DNA of 37,640 nucleotides, taken from positions 1-37,640 of the forward strand of contig CAIMSP010000127.1 of the NCBI GenBank assembly GCA_903844215.1, read 5' to 3'. Every line of letters begins with the position of its first letter. The first letter of the stretch is position 1. Below are positions 17,446 through 25,040 of the stretch, piece after piece. The notes under the pieces were generated by a model that saw only the letters and a program-made list of their open reading frames with translations, did not search any database and had not been told where the DNA came from. Source of the DNA: an uncultured beta proteobacterium (GTDB lineage Bacteria > Pseudomonadota > Gammaproteobacteria > Burkholderiales > Burkholderiaceae_C). A program made the position numbers and the translations under genes.

Positions 17446-18150
17446 TCAGTCGGGCGCGTCGGTGCGCGCCAGCACGATGGCTGTGATGTGCGCCACCTGC
17501 GCCTGGCGCAGCGCGCTGGCCGCCGCATGCAAGGAGGCGCCGCTGGTCATGACATCGTCCACCAGCACCACGCGCCGCCCCTTCAGGCTGGGCGCGTGCG
17601 CCGGCTCCAGCGCGAACGCGCCGCGCACGTTGCGCAGCCGCTCGGCGCGCTTGAGCTCGCTTTGCGCGGCGGTGTTCCTGATGCGCAGCAGCAGGTCGGC
17701 GCGCACCTTGTCGGGCGCCAGATGCCGCGCCAGCAGCAGCGCCTGGTTGTAGCCGCGCTCGCGCAGACGCGCCTGCGATAGCGGCAGCGGCAGGACCCAA
17801 TCGGCCCGCTCCAGTGCCGGCTCGACCCAGGGGGTGCTGCGCAACAGTGTGGCGAAGGTGGCGGCCCAGCCGGTGCGGCCGCGAAACTTGAAATCCGAGA
17901 TGCAGTCCGACCAGGGGTAGGCATAGGTCAGCGCGGCCAGGCAGGTGTCCAGGGGCGGCGGATCTTTCAGGCAGGCGCCGCATTGCGCCACGCCGGCGGG
18001 GACGGGGAGGGCGCAGCGCTGGCAGCGCGCCTGGGGTTGGGCAAAGCGGCTGACGCAGGCTTCGCACAGTGGCACCGAGGGCCAGGCGCGACACACGGCG
18101 CATTGGCTCGGAACGCGGGCAAGGACCTGGTCGATCAGGCGGCGCAACAT
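17446..18150 (-). CDS. ComF-family phosphoribosyltransferase-like protein
   Basis: The 234-residue protein has the ComF/GntX layout: an N-terminal zinc-finger-like segment with paired Cys (CAVCRAW at about 17-23, CEAC at 29-32, CQRC at 43-46, CGAC at 57-60), then a type I phosphoribosyltransferase domain. The PRPP loop reads VVLVDDVMTSGAS (about 194-206); PLPLSQARLRERGYNQA precedes it as in the family. ComF is needed for DNA uptake during competence in some bacteria and GntX-like proteins for use of external DNA as nutrient; the biochemical role is unsettled. It is divergent from the methyltransferase gene. The ATG at 18150 is the only sensible start. Confidence 0.9.
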   Translation of the reverse strand: MLRRLIDQVLARVPSQCAVCRAWPSVPLCEACVSRFAQPQARCQRCALPVPAGVAQCGACLKDPPPLDTCLAALTYAYPWSDCISDFKFRGRTGWAATFATLLRSTPWVEPALERADWVLPLPLSQARLRERGYNQALLLARHLAPDKVRADLLLRIRNTAAQSELKRAERLRNVRGAFALEPAHAPSLKGRRVVLVDDVMTSGASLHAAASALRQAQVAHITAIVLARTDAPD

Positions 18151-18245
18151 GGGGCCAATATACTCGCCACTCGTTAACGGAAATGGCTCGCTTTCACGAT
18201 TCGGTGCGATTCGCCGCCGAAGCCTGAGGGTCAGCTGGATTCACC

Positions 18246-19166
18246 ATGGCCGCTCCATCCGACACCCTTCCCCCCACCATCGACCCGGTCGCTGCCGCGC
18301 GCTGGCGCCTGGCAGCGCCTGCGGCCTCACCCTGGCTGCACGAGGAGGTGGCGCGGCGCATGGAGGAGCGGCTGCAGTGGATCAAGCTGCAGCCCCAGGC
18401 CTGGTGCCACTGGGATGCGGTGCGCGGCGGCCTGCAGGGGCACGAGCTTGTGCGACTGCACTATCCGAAGGCCCAGGTGTATGTGCACGAGTCCGCGCCG
18501 CAGCGCAGCGCCGCAGCGCTTGCGGCTTTGGCTGTGTCGGCCTGGCATCCTGCGCGCTGGCTCGGCCCGGCCCAGCACTTCCAGGCGCCGCCCGAGGGCG
18601 CGGTGCAGATGCTGTGGGCCAACATGGCGCTGCACCAGAGCGCGCAGCCGATGGAATTGCTGGCGCAGTGGCACCGGGCACTTGGCACCGACGGCTTCCT
18701 GATGTTTTCCTGTCTGGGCCCCGACACCGTGCGCGAACTGCGCGAGCTCTACCGCGCCCTGGGCTGGCCGGCCAGCGGCCACGAGTTCACCGACATGCAC
18801 GATTGGGGTGACATGCTGATGCAAGCGGGCTTTGCCGAACCGGTGATGGACATGGAGCGCATTGTGCTGACCTACGACAGCCCGCAGCGTTTGCTTGAGG
18901 AGCTGCGCTCGCTGGGGTGCAACCTGCATCCGGCGCGTTTCCCCGGTCTGCGCGGGCGTGGCTGGAGGGCTCGGCTGGAGCAGGCGTTGTCAGCGACGCT
19001 GGCGCGGCCCGAGCACGAGGGCCGAATGGCGCTGACCTTCGAGGTGATCTACGGCCATGCCCTCAAGCCTGCGCCGCGCATGCCGCTGCGCGATCAGACC
19101 AGCGTGTCGCTGCAGGAGATGCGCGCGGCCTTGGCACGCGCAAACGCCGCCCAGAGGAAACAGTAG
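18246..19166 (+). CDS. BioC-like methyltransferase with an eroded SAM-binding loop
   Basis: The 306-residue protein resembles the malonyl-ACP methyltransferase BioC of biotin synthesis in length and C-terminal half: FLMFSCLGPDTVRELRELY (about 155-173), FTDMHDWGDMLMQAGFAEPVMDMERIVLTYDS (about 180-211) and LTFEVIYGHALKP. The N-terminal SAM region is unusual: the glycine-rich loop that normally reads like LDLGCGTG appears as HWDAVRGGLQGHEL (about 58-71). Whether it still binds SAM is uncertain, so no gene symbol is given. Neighbours (comF divergent, cytochrome c4 downstream) do not help. Its stop codon overlaps a TAGAAT box for the next gene. Confidence 0.65.
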   Translation: MAAPSDTLPPTIDPVAAARWRLAAPAASPWLHEEVARRMEERLQWIKLQPQAWCHWDAVRGGLQGHELVRLHYPKAQVYVHESAPQRSAAALAALAVSAWHPARWLGPAQHFQAPPEGAVQMLWANMALHQSAQPMELLAQWHRALGTDGFLMFSCLGPDTVRELRELYRALGWPASGHEFTDMHDWGDMLMQAGFAEPVMDMERIVLTYDSPQRLLEELRSLGCNLHPARFPGLRGRGWRARLEQALSATLARPEHEGRMALTFEVIYGHALKPAPRMPLRDQTSVSLQEMRAALARANAAQRKQ

Positions 19167-19169
19167 AAT
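19164..19169 (+). promoter_or_regulatory. Possible -10 box for the cytochrome c4 gene
   Basis: TAGAAT lies 43 nt before the cytochrome c4 ATG and includes the stop codon of the preceding gene. No convincing -35 hexamer is present at 16-18 nt. Confidence 0.3.
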
Positions 19170-19212
19170 GGCGCTCCCATTCCGTACACCCACCCACGAT
19201 GGTCATCTCGCA

Positions 19213-19884
19213 ATGAACAAATTACTTCTATCTCTCGTCACTCTTTTTCTCGCCTGCGCCTCCTCGTCCTCGTTTGCGCAGGGCACTATTGGAAGCGCGT
19301 CCGCTGGCGCGAAGAAGATCAATCTCTGCCTGGGATGCCATGGATTGGTGGGGTATCAAGCCAGTTTTCCCGAAATCTACAAGGTTCCCAAGCTGTCCGG
19401 CCAGGGCGCCGGCTACATCGCGTCGGCGCTCACAGCGTACAAAAATGGCGAGCGCAAGCATCCCACGATGCGTGGACTGGCGAGCACTCTGAGTGAGCAG
19501 GACATTGCTGATTTGGCTGCGTACTTCGAGTCCAATGGCCGGGTCGAGGCGGCGGTTGCGCCGGGCAAGGCGGCCGACGGTTCGTCCGCTGTGGTCGAAC
19601 TGGTGAAGAAGGGTGGCTGCACGAGTTGCCATGGCGAGAGTTTCAGCAAGCCAATTGACCCGAGCTTCCCGAAGATTGCCGGTCAGCATGCTGATTACCT
19701 CTTTGCCGCGCTCAAGGCGTACAAAACCGAGGGCAATCCCCTGGTGGGCCGCGCCAACCCGGTGATGGGGGCGATCGCCAAGCAGTTTTCCAACAGCGAA
19801 CTCAAGGAGCTGGCCTCCTACGTGAGCGCCCTGCCGGGCGAACTCAAAACGGTTCCCGAGAGTAATTTCAAATTGTTCAAGTAA
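19213..19884 (+). CDS. Diheme cytochrome c4
   Basis: The 223-residue protein has a signal peptide (residues 1-23, ending SFAQ) and two class I cytochrome c domains, as in cytochrome c4. Heme sites are CLGCH (39-43) and CTSCH (136-140). Likely axial Met ligands are M86 (HPTMRG) and M185 (NPVMGA). FPKIAGQHADYLFAALKAYK in the second domain and its equivalent in the first are typical. It works in the periplasm, carrying electrons from the bc1 complex to terminal oxidases, and its place just upstream of coxB suggests it serves this oxidase. ATG at 19213 with a weak Shine-Dalgarno; a frame-open ATG 15 codons earlier would spoil the signal peptide. Confidence 0.92.
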   Translation: MNKLLLSLVTLFLACASSSSFAQGTIGSASAGAKKINLCLGCHGLVGYQASFPEIYKVPKLSGQGAGYIASALTAYKNGERKHPTMRGLASTLSEQDIADLAAYFESNGRVEAAVAPGKAADGSSAVVELVKKGGCTSCHGESFSKPIDPSFPKIAGQHADYLFAALKAYKTEGNPLVGRANPVMGAIAKQFSNSELKELASYVSALPGELKTVPESNFKLFK

Positions 19885-20065
19885 TTTCGTCGAACGGGGG
19901 CTGCTGCACAGTGCGGCGCCGTCGTGGCGGGGATTTTTGCTGGACTTGAGTTGCCATGCCGCCAATGGATGGCGCCGCCCGCCCTAATTCTGAACTTTTG
20001 TCGCGATTATTTAAAGCGATGTTGATAAACGTGCTTGACACGGAGCCGATCGCGATGGAGGCCGC

Positions 20066-20071
20066 TACAAT
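20066..20071 (+). promoter_or_regulatory. Possible -10 box for the cox operon
   Basis: TACAAT lies 84 nt before the coxB start in the 271-nt gap after cytochrome c4. A TTGACA occurs upstream at 20035-20040 but the 25-nt spacing is too long for a standard promoter. The rest of the gap shows no other signal. Confidence 0.3.
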
Positions 20072-20155
20072 CAGCGACCCCTTCCGCCGGACTGGGGATG
20101 GCATGGGCCTTTGTCGGCCTGCCGCGCCGATTTTGTTGTATGAGGGAGTGAATAA

Positions 20156-21124
20156 GTGATCATGATGAGAAACATTTTCAGCAGGCTGGCTGCCTTGCTC
20201 GCCCCGTTGGGCGCATGGGCCGCAACGTCGGCCCTTTCGGCAGCCCACGCCACTGGCGATTTGCCCGGCGGCCCGGCGGTGAATCAACTCAATCTGGGAC
20301 CGACGGTGAACCGACTCGCCCAGGGCCAGTCGTGGCTGCATTGGTACATGCTGATCCTTTGCGCGGTGATCTTCGTCGCGGTTTTTTCCGTGATGTTCTA
20401 TTCCATCTGGAAGCATCGCAAGTCCGTGGGCCACAAGGCGGCCCATTTCCATGAGTCGGTGACCGTGGAAATCATCTGGACCATCGTGCCCTTTGTGATC
20501 GTCATCCTGATGGCCCTGCCGGCCACCAAGATGGTGATCGACATGAAGGACACGACCAACCCCGACATCACGATCAAGATCACCGGAATGCAGTGGAAGT
20601 GGGGTTACGACTACTTGCGCGGCGAGGGCGAGGGCATCTCCATGATCTCTTCGCTGGACACGGCGCAGCGCGAGTTGTCGAACAATGGCGGCCCGAAGGC
20701 GGGTCAGGTCGTGGACGACTATCTGCTCAAGGTTGATCACCCGTTGGTCGTCCCTGTGAACAAGAAGATCCGCCTGGTTCTCACCTCCAATGACGTCATC
20801 CACGCCTGGTATGTGCCCGCTTTTGGTGTGCAACAGGCCGCGATTCCGGGCTTCGTGCGCGATGCCTGGTTCAGCTCTGACAAGGTGGGCAACTACTACG
20901 GCGACTGCACGCAACTTTGCGGCAAGGAGCATTCCTATATGCCGATTCGCGTGCAGGTGCTCTCGGCCGAAGATTACTCCGCGTGGGTGGCTGGCGAGAA
21001 GAAGAAAAGCGCAGCGCCGGCGAACGATCCGGTCAAGGTCGGGGCCGCCCAACAGCTGAGCCAACGGGGCGAGCAAATCTATGCATTGGCCCAAGCAAAC
21101 GGATCGGCTGGTTCCGTCCGCTGA
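20156..21124 (+). CDS. coxB: Cytochrome c oxidase subunit II, without the C-terminal cytochrome c domain
   Basis: The 322-residue subunit receives electrons from cytochrome c at its periplasmic CuA centre. After a signal sequence (about 1-32) come two membrane helices (about 63-83 and 105-125) and the cupredoxin domain. CuA ligands are H216, C251, C255, H259 and M262; the residue between the Cys that usually reads Glu is Q253, acceptable because it ligates by its backbone. The protein ends RGEQIYALAQANG plus six residues. In related fused subunits this is where RGEKVYAANCAACHQANG begins a cytochrome c domain, so the CxxCH and the rest are missing. The GTG at 20156 fits GAGGGAG (20142-20148) better than the ATGs at 20162/20165. 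Confidence 0.92.
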   Translation: MIMMRNIFSRLAALLAPLGAWAATSALSAAHATGDLPGGPAVNQLNLGPTVNRLAQGQSWLHWYMLILCAVIFVAVFSVMFYSIWKHRKSVGHKAAHFHESVTVEIIWTIVPFVIVILMALPATKMVIDMKDTTNPDITIKITGMQWKWGYDYLRGEGEGISMISSLDTAQRELSNNGGPKAGQVVDDYLLKVDHPLVVPVNKKIRLVLTSNDVIHAWYVPAFGVQQAAIPGFVRDAWFSSDKVGNYYGDCTQLCGKEHSYMPIRVQVLSAEDYSAWVAGEKKKSAAPANDPVKVGAAQQLSQRGEQIYALAQANGSAGSVR

Positions 21125-21186
21125 CGTCGCTGCCGCGCGCAACCCGTCGTTGGCACCCAAAGAATACCCGTAATGAGAAGGAAATC

Positions 21187-22803
21187 ATGATGAGCGCCGT
21201 TCTAGATCACTCTGACCACAATGATCACCACGATCACGCCCCCACGGGGTGGCGCCGTTGGCTGTATGCGACGAACCACAAGGACATTGGCACCTTGTAT
21301 CTGCTGTTCAGTCTGACCATGCTGATGGTTGGCGGCGTACTGGCGTTGCTGATCCGCGCTGAGTTGTTTCAGCCGGGCCTGCAGTTCATTACCCCGGAGT
21401 TGTTCAATCAACTCGTCACCATGCATGGACTGATCATGGTGTTTGGCGCCATCATGCCGGCCTTTGTCGGGTTCGCGAATTGGATGATTCCGCTGCAGGT
21501 GGGTGCGCCGGACATGGCTTTTGCGCGCATGAACAACTTCAGTTTCTGGTTGCTCGTGCCTGCGGCGCTGATGTTGGTGAGTTCCTTCTTCATGCCCGGT
21601 GGCGCGCCATCGGCCGGTTGGACGCTGTACGCGCCGCTCACGCTGCAAATGGGCGCCAGCATGGACACGGGCATTTTCGCGATCCACCTGATGGGTGCGA
21701 GTTCGATCATGGGTTCGATCAACATCATCGTGACGATTCTGAACATGCGCGCACCTGGCATGACGATGATGAAGTTGCCGATGTTCTGCTGGACCTGGCT
21801 CATCACGGCGTTCCTGCTGATCGCGGTGATGCCGGTTTTGGCCGGCGCCGTGACCATGACACTGACGGATCGTCATTTCGGCACCAGCTTCTTCAATCCC
21901 GCAGGCGGCGGCGACCCCGTTCTGTATCAGCACATTTTCTGGTTCTTTGGTCACCCTGAGGTGTACATCATGATCTTGCCGGCATTCGGCATCATCAGCC
22001 AGATCATTCCGGCCTTTGCACGCAAGAAGCTGTTCGGCTACACGTCGATGGTGTACGCCACGTCGAGCATCGCGATCCTGTCGTTCATCGTCTGGGGTCA
22101 CCACATGTTCACCTCGGGCTTCCCTGTCGCCGGGCAGTTGTTCTTCATGTACGCCACGATGCTGATTGCCGTACCCACCGCAGTGAAGATCTTCAATTGG
22201 ATCGCCACCATGTGGCAGGGTTCGATGACATTTGAAACGCCGATGCTGTTTGCGGTGGGTTTCATTTTCGTGTTCACCATGGGCGGCTTTTCTGGCCTGA
22301 TTCTGGCCATGGCGCCGATTGACATCCAGGTTCACGACACCTACTACGTGGTAGCGCACTTTCATTACGTACTCGTGGCCGGGTCGCTGTATGCCATGTT
22401 TGCCGGTTTTTATTACTGGGCGCCGAAGTGGACCGGCGTGATGTACAGCGAAACACGCGGGAAAATTCACTTTTGGTGGTCGCTGATCGCTTTCAATGTG
22501 ACCTTCTTCCCCATGCACTTTTTGGGCCTCGCAGGCATGCCGCGGCGCTACGCTGACTATCCGATGCAGTTTGCCGACTTCAATGCGGTCGCGTCGGTGG
22601 GCGCCTTCTTCTTCGGCTTCGCGCAAGTCTATTTCGTGCTGTTCATTGTGCTGCCCGCGATGCGCGGCAAGGGCGCCAAAGCGCCGCAAAAGCCCTGGGA
22701 AGGCGCTGAAGGCCTGGAGTGGGAGATTCCCTCGCCCGCGCCGTTCCATACGTTTGCGACGCCTCCAAAGCTGGATGCGAGCGCCAGCAAGATCATCGGC
22801 TGA
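21187..22803 (+). CDS. coxA: Cytochrome c oxidase subunit I
   Basis: The 538-residue catalytic subunit of the aa3-type heme-copper oxidase reduces oxygen to water and pumps protons. It is type A1: the D-channel segment APDMAFARMNN (107-117), the HPEVY motif (256-260) with the cross-linked His-Tyr and the proton-gating Glu, the CuB pair H305/H306 (WGHHMF) and the heme ligands in AHFHY (H391, H393) are all intact; H80 ligates heme a. The N-terminus is His/Asp-rich (HSDHNDHHDH, 8-17), which may bind metal and occurs in relatives. ATG at 21187 follows AGAAGGAA. It lies 62 nt after coxB and leads the assembly genes. Confidence 0.97.
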   Translation: MMSAVLDHSDHNDHHDHAPTGWRRWLYATNHKDIGTLYLLFSLTMLMVGGVLALLIRAELFQPGLQFITPELFNQLVTMHGLIMVFGAIMPAFVGFANWMIPLQVGAPDMAFARMNNFSFWLLVPAALMLVSSFFMPGGAPSAGWTLYAPLTLQMGASMDTGIFAIHLMGASSIMGSINIIVTILNMRAPGMTMMKLPMFCWTWLITAFLLIAVMPVLAGAVTMTLTDRHFGTSFFNPAGGGDPVLYQHIFWFFGHPEVYIMILPAFGIISQIIPAFARKKLFGYTSMVYATSSIAILSFIVWGHHMFTSGFPVAGQLFFMYATMLIAVPTAVKIFNWIATMWQGSMTFETPMLFAVGFIFVFTMGGFSGLILAMAPIDIQVHDTYYVVAHFHYVLVAGSLYAMFAGFYYWAPKWTGVMYSETRGKIHFWWSLIAFNVTFFPMHFLGLAGMPRRYADYPMQFADFNAVASVGAFFFGFAQVYFVLFIVLPAMRGKGAKAPQKPWEGAEGLEWEIPSPAPFHTFATPPKLDASASKIIG

Positions 22804-22811
22804 GGATGGAC

Positions 22812-22922
22812 ATGACACCCGAGCAAAGAAGGGCAAACCTGAGGCTGGGATGGGCTCTGGCGGTGGTCGCCGTGGCCATCTTCGTGGGCTTCATTGCCAA
22901 GATGGCTTTCTTGACCCACTAG
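22812..22922 (+). CDS. Small cytochrome oxidase assembly protein
   Basis: The 36-residue single-span membrane protein begins MTPEQRRANLRLGWALA and continues as one hydrophobic helix ending KMAFLTH. Such a tiny ORF between coxA and ctaG is a fixed feature of Burkholderiales cox clusters and is named as an oxidase small assembly protein. It probably helps CtaG or subunit I maturation; this is inferred from position. The ATG at 22812 is favoured over 22806 because TGAGG at 22801-22805 is better spaced. The gap to ctaG is 3 nt. Confidence 0.8.
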   Translation: MTPEQRRANLRLGWALAVVAVAIFVGFIAKMAFLTH

Positions 22923-22925
22923 GCA

Positions 22926-23525
22926 ATGAATTTCCGGATTCCCAAGGTTTCGCTGCCCGCGCGGCTGCTACTGCTGGCCGTGGTGATGTTCGCCTTCGCC
23001 TACGCCTTGGTGCCGCTGTACAAGGCCTTTTGTGATGCCACCGGCGTGAACGTGTTGGCGGTGGGGGATCGGGATATTGCTGAGGCCAAGTCCGAACTGG
23101 CGGCCAACACGCAAGTGGACCTGAGTCGCGTCGTGACCGTCGAGTTTGACGCCAACGTGCGTGGCCCCTGGGACTTCAAGCCTGCGGTCAGCCATGTGGA
23201 CGTGCATCCGGGTGAACTCACGACGGTGATGTACAACTTTCAGAATCTGCAAGAGCGAAGCATCACGGCTCAGGCGATACCGAGTTACGCGCCGCAGGAA
23301 GCGGGGCCCAATTTTCACAAGATTGAGTGCTTCTGCTTTCAGCAGTACACCCTGGCGCCTGGGGAAAAGAAGGCCTGGCCGGTCGTCTTCGTGGTGGATC
23401 CCAAACTGTCCAGGGATGTCAGGACGATCACCTTGTCCTACACCTTCTTTGAAATTGGCGGCAAGACGCCCATGCCTCCGACGGCACAAGCAATCCCGGT
23501 CGTGGTTCCTGGAGCCCGCTCATGA
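22926..23525 (+). CDS. ctaG: CtaG/Cox11 copper chaperone for CuB
   Basis: The 199-residue protein is anchored by one N-terminal membrane helix (about 11-30) with an immunoglobulin-like domain in the periplasm, and delivers copper to the CuB site of subunit I. The copper-binding CFCF motif is present (C135, C137 in KIECFCFQQ), as is the conserved C36 (YKAFCDATG). SYTFFEIGG near the end is usual. It is co-directional with coxA and the small assembly gene. Its stop overlaps the ATG of a 21-codon ORF in an ATGA junction. Confidence 0.95.
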   Translation: MNFRIPKVSLPARLLLLAVVMFAFAYALVPLYKAFCDATGVNVLAVGDRDIAEAKSELAANTQVDLSRVVTVEFDANVRGPWDFKPAVSHVDVHPGELTTVMYNFQNLQERSITAQAIPSYAPQEAGPNFHKIECFCFQQYTLAPGEKKAWPVVFVVDPKLSRDVRTITLSYTFFEIGGKTPMPPTAQAIPVVVPGARS

Positions 23526-23587
23526 CTTGCCGTGCTGCTTCGAAGGCGCATGGGGCGGCGGTCTGCGGCGCGGGGCGCGCGCAGTGA
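23522..23587 (+). CDS. Possible 21-residue coupling ORF
   Basis: An ATG at 23522 overlaps the ctaG stop (ATGA), opens 21 codons beginning MTCRAASKAHGAAV, and stops with TGA at 23585-23587, overlapping the GTG start of the DUF2970 gene (GTGA). Both junctions are classic translational-coupling arrangements. The peptide itself (Ala, Cys, Arg rich) resembles nothing I recognise and may serve only to bring ribosomes to the next gene. Confidence 0.35.
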   Translation: MTCRAASKAHGAAVCGAGRAQ

Positions 23588-23805
23588 GCGCGCTCCAACC
23601 AGAAAGCCAGGTGCGCCCAAAGGGTTCGTTTTGGCGGAGCGTGAAGATGGTCAGTTGGGCGTTCCTGGGAATTCGAAAGTCCAGCGAGTCGCAAGACGAC
23701 ATGGTGCTGGTCGGACCGCTGCACTTGATCGCAGTGGGCGTGGCCCTGGCGCTGGCTTTGGTTATCGGTTTGGTTGTTTTGGTGCAATGGGTCGTTGCCA
23801 GCTAA
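23584..23805 (+). CDS. DUF2970 membrane protein
   Basis: The 73-residue protein fits the DUF2970 family that recurs in this cluster in betaproteobacteria: SFWRSVKMVSWAFLGIRKSSESQDDM (about 15-40) then one membrane helix (about 46-70). Function is unknown; its constant place between ctaG and coxC suggests a role in oxidase assembly. The GTG at 23584 is the only start that gives the family length and it overlaps the stop of the 21-codon ORF. No Shine-Dalgarno is evident, consistent with coupling. Confidence 0.75.
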   Translation: MSALQPESQVRPKGSFWRSVKMVSWAFLGIRKSSESQDDMVLVGPLHLIAVGVALALALVIGLVVLVQWVVAS

Positions 23806-23847
23806 GGCGCGGCCCAAAATTTGAAAAATTGGAATATTGGAGCTGAC

Positions 23848-24729
23848 ATGAGTTCAACATCGCACGGCGCAAGCCACACCTACTTTGTGCCTGAGCCGTC
23901 AAGGCATCCGGTCGCGGCTGCGTTTGGCCTGTTGTTGGTCGTTATGGGCGCCGGCCCCTGGATCAATGGCGAGAGTTGGGGCAAATACGTGTTTGCAGTC
24001 GGCATGATCTGGTTTTTGAGCGTGCTGTTCCAGTGGTTCAAGCAGGCGATCGGTGAGAGCGAGCGGGGCAGTTACGGCGGCCAAATTGATATGGCCTTTC
24101 GCTGGAGCATGGGTTGGTTCATCTTCTCTGAAGTGATGTTCTTCGGCGCCTTCTTTTCTGCGCTCTGGTGGATTCGCGTGCATGCCCTCCCGAGCCTTGG
24201 CGATGTTGAAAACACCCTGATCTGGCCCGATTTCAAGGCCATCTGGCCCAGCCTGTCCCACCCGGCAACGGCTTCTCCGGCGGGGATCGTCGAGTCGTTT
24301 GTGGCGCAGGGGCCATTCTGGCTTCCCACCATCAACACCGCGCTGCTGCTGAGTTCGGGCGTGACGCTGACGATCGCACACCACGCCTTGATTGCCGGAA
24401 ACCGCAGCAAAACATTGATGTTTATGTGGTGCACCGTGCTGCTTGGCTTGACCTTCCTGTTCGTTCAGGGCTACGAGTACCACCACGCCTACGAGGTCCT
24501 CAACCTGAAGCTGAGCTCAGGGGTGTACGGATCGACGTTCTTCATGCTCACGGGATTTCACGGCTTTCACGTGTTCATCGGCATGCTGATGCTGCTGTTT
24601 GTCAGCCTGCGCCTGAAGAAGGGCCACTTCACGCCCGAGCGCCACTTTGGCTTTGAAGGGGCTGCCTGGTATTGGCACTTTGTCGATGTGGTATGGCTCG
24701 GCTTGTACGTGACGGTTTATTGGCTGTAG
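23848..24729 (+). CDS. coxC: Cytochrome c oxidase subunit III
   Basis: The 293-residue, seven-helix subunit stabilises subunit I and keeps proton uptake going during turnover. Characteristic stretches are GWFIFSEVMFFGAFFSALWW (about 92-111), the VQGYEYHHAYE loop (about 208-218), FFMLTGFHGFHVFIG (about 231-245) and the C-terminal GAAWYWHFVDVVWLGLYVTVYWL. The ATG at 23848 follows GGAG. It is the last plus-strand gene before a pair of hairpins and the convergent twin-transmembrane gene. Confidence 0.96.
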   Translation: MSSTSHGASHTYFVPEPSRHPVAAAFGLLLVVMGAGPWINGESWGKYVFAVGMIWFLSVLFQWFKQAIGESERGSYGGQIDMAFRWSMGWFIFSEVMFFGAFFSALWWIRVHALPSLGDVENTLIWPDFKAIWPSLSHPATASPAGIVESFVAQGPFWLPTINTALLLSSGVTLTIAHHALIAGNRSKTLMFMWCTVLLGLTFLFVQGYEYHHAYEVLNLKLSSGVYGSTFFMLTGFHGFHVFIGMLMLLFVSLRLKKGHFTPERHFGFEGAAWYWHFVDVVWLGLYVTVYWL

Positions 24730-24736
24730 GGCTTTT

Positions 24737-24779
24737 GCAGGGTCGCTGACCCTGCGCTCGCGGGCGCAGCACGCGCCCG
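24737..24779. terminator. Tandem hairpins between convergent genes
   Basis: Two perfect stems occur side by side: GCAGGGTC/GACCCTGC with a 3-nt loop (24737-24755) and CGGGCGC/GCGCCCG with a 5-nt loop (24761-24779). They lie between the coxC stop and the end of the convergent twin-transmembrane gene. No T-run follows in either direction, so if they terminate transcription they are not canonical intrinsic terminators. Confidence 0.45.
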
Positions 24780-24800
24780 GCGCTTCAGTCACTCGCGGTC

Positions 24801-25025
24801 TTAGACCCCGTCGGCGATTCCCGTAGGGCGGATATAGCCCAACTTCCAAGCCAGCAGAATGCTGGCAAAGAGAAGGATGGACAGTCCCACTCGCACGCCC
24901 AATGCCGTCGCCATCTTCTTCTGACGTTGCGACACATTGTGCGAATCGCGCTTGACCATGAAAAACAGTGCAGCGCCCAAACTGACGATGATGGCGGAAA
25001 AAGCGAATAGAGCGAAGTATTTCAT
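24801..25025 (-). CDS. Twin-transmembrane protein (DUF2909-like)
   Basis: The 74-residue protein has two membrane helices (about 3-24 and 45-63) joined by a basic loop (KRDSHNVSQRQKKM). This small gene, on the strand opposite to the oxidase genes between coxC and SURF1, recurs in Burkholderiales clusters and is usually annotated as a twin-transmembrane protein. Function is unknown. Its start region faces the SURF1 gene with only 15 nt between them, so both promoters must overlap or SURF1 must be read from upstream. Confidence 0.7.
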   Translation of the reverse strand: MKYFALFAFSAIIVSLGAALFFMVKRDSHNVSQRQKKMATALGVRVGLSILLFASILLAWKLGYIRPTGIADGV

Positions 25026-25040
25026 GAACAGGATTATCGT

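Noticed and set aside
20035-20071. TTGACA with TACAAT as a complete cox promoter
   Set aside because: The spacer is 25 nt, too long for a sigma-70 promoter; only the TACAAT is kept as a weak candidate.
24737-24755. Strong intrinsic terminator after coxC
   Set aside because: The stem is perfect but the T-run precedes it on the plus strand and none follows on either strand; listed only as hairpins.
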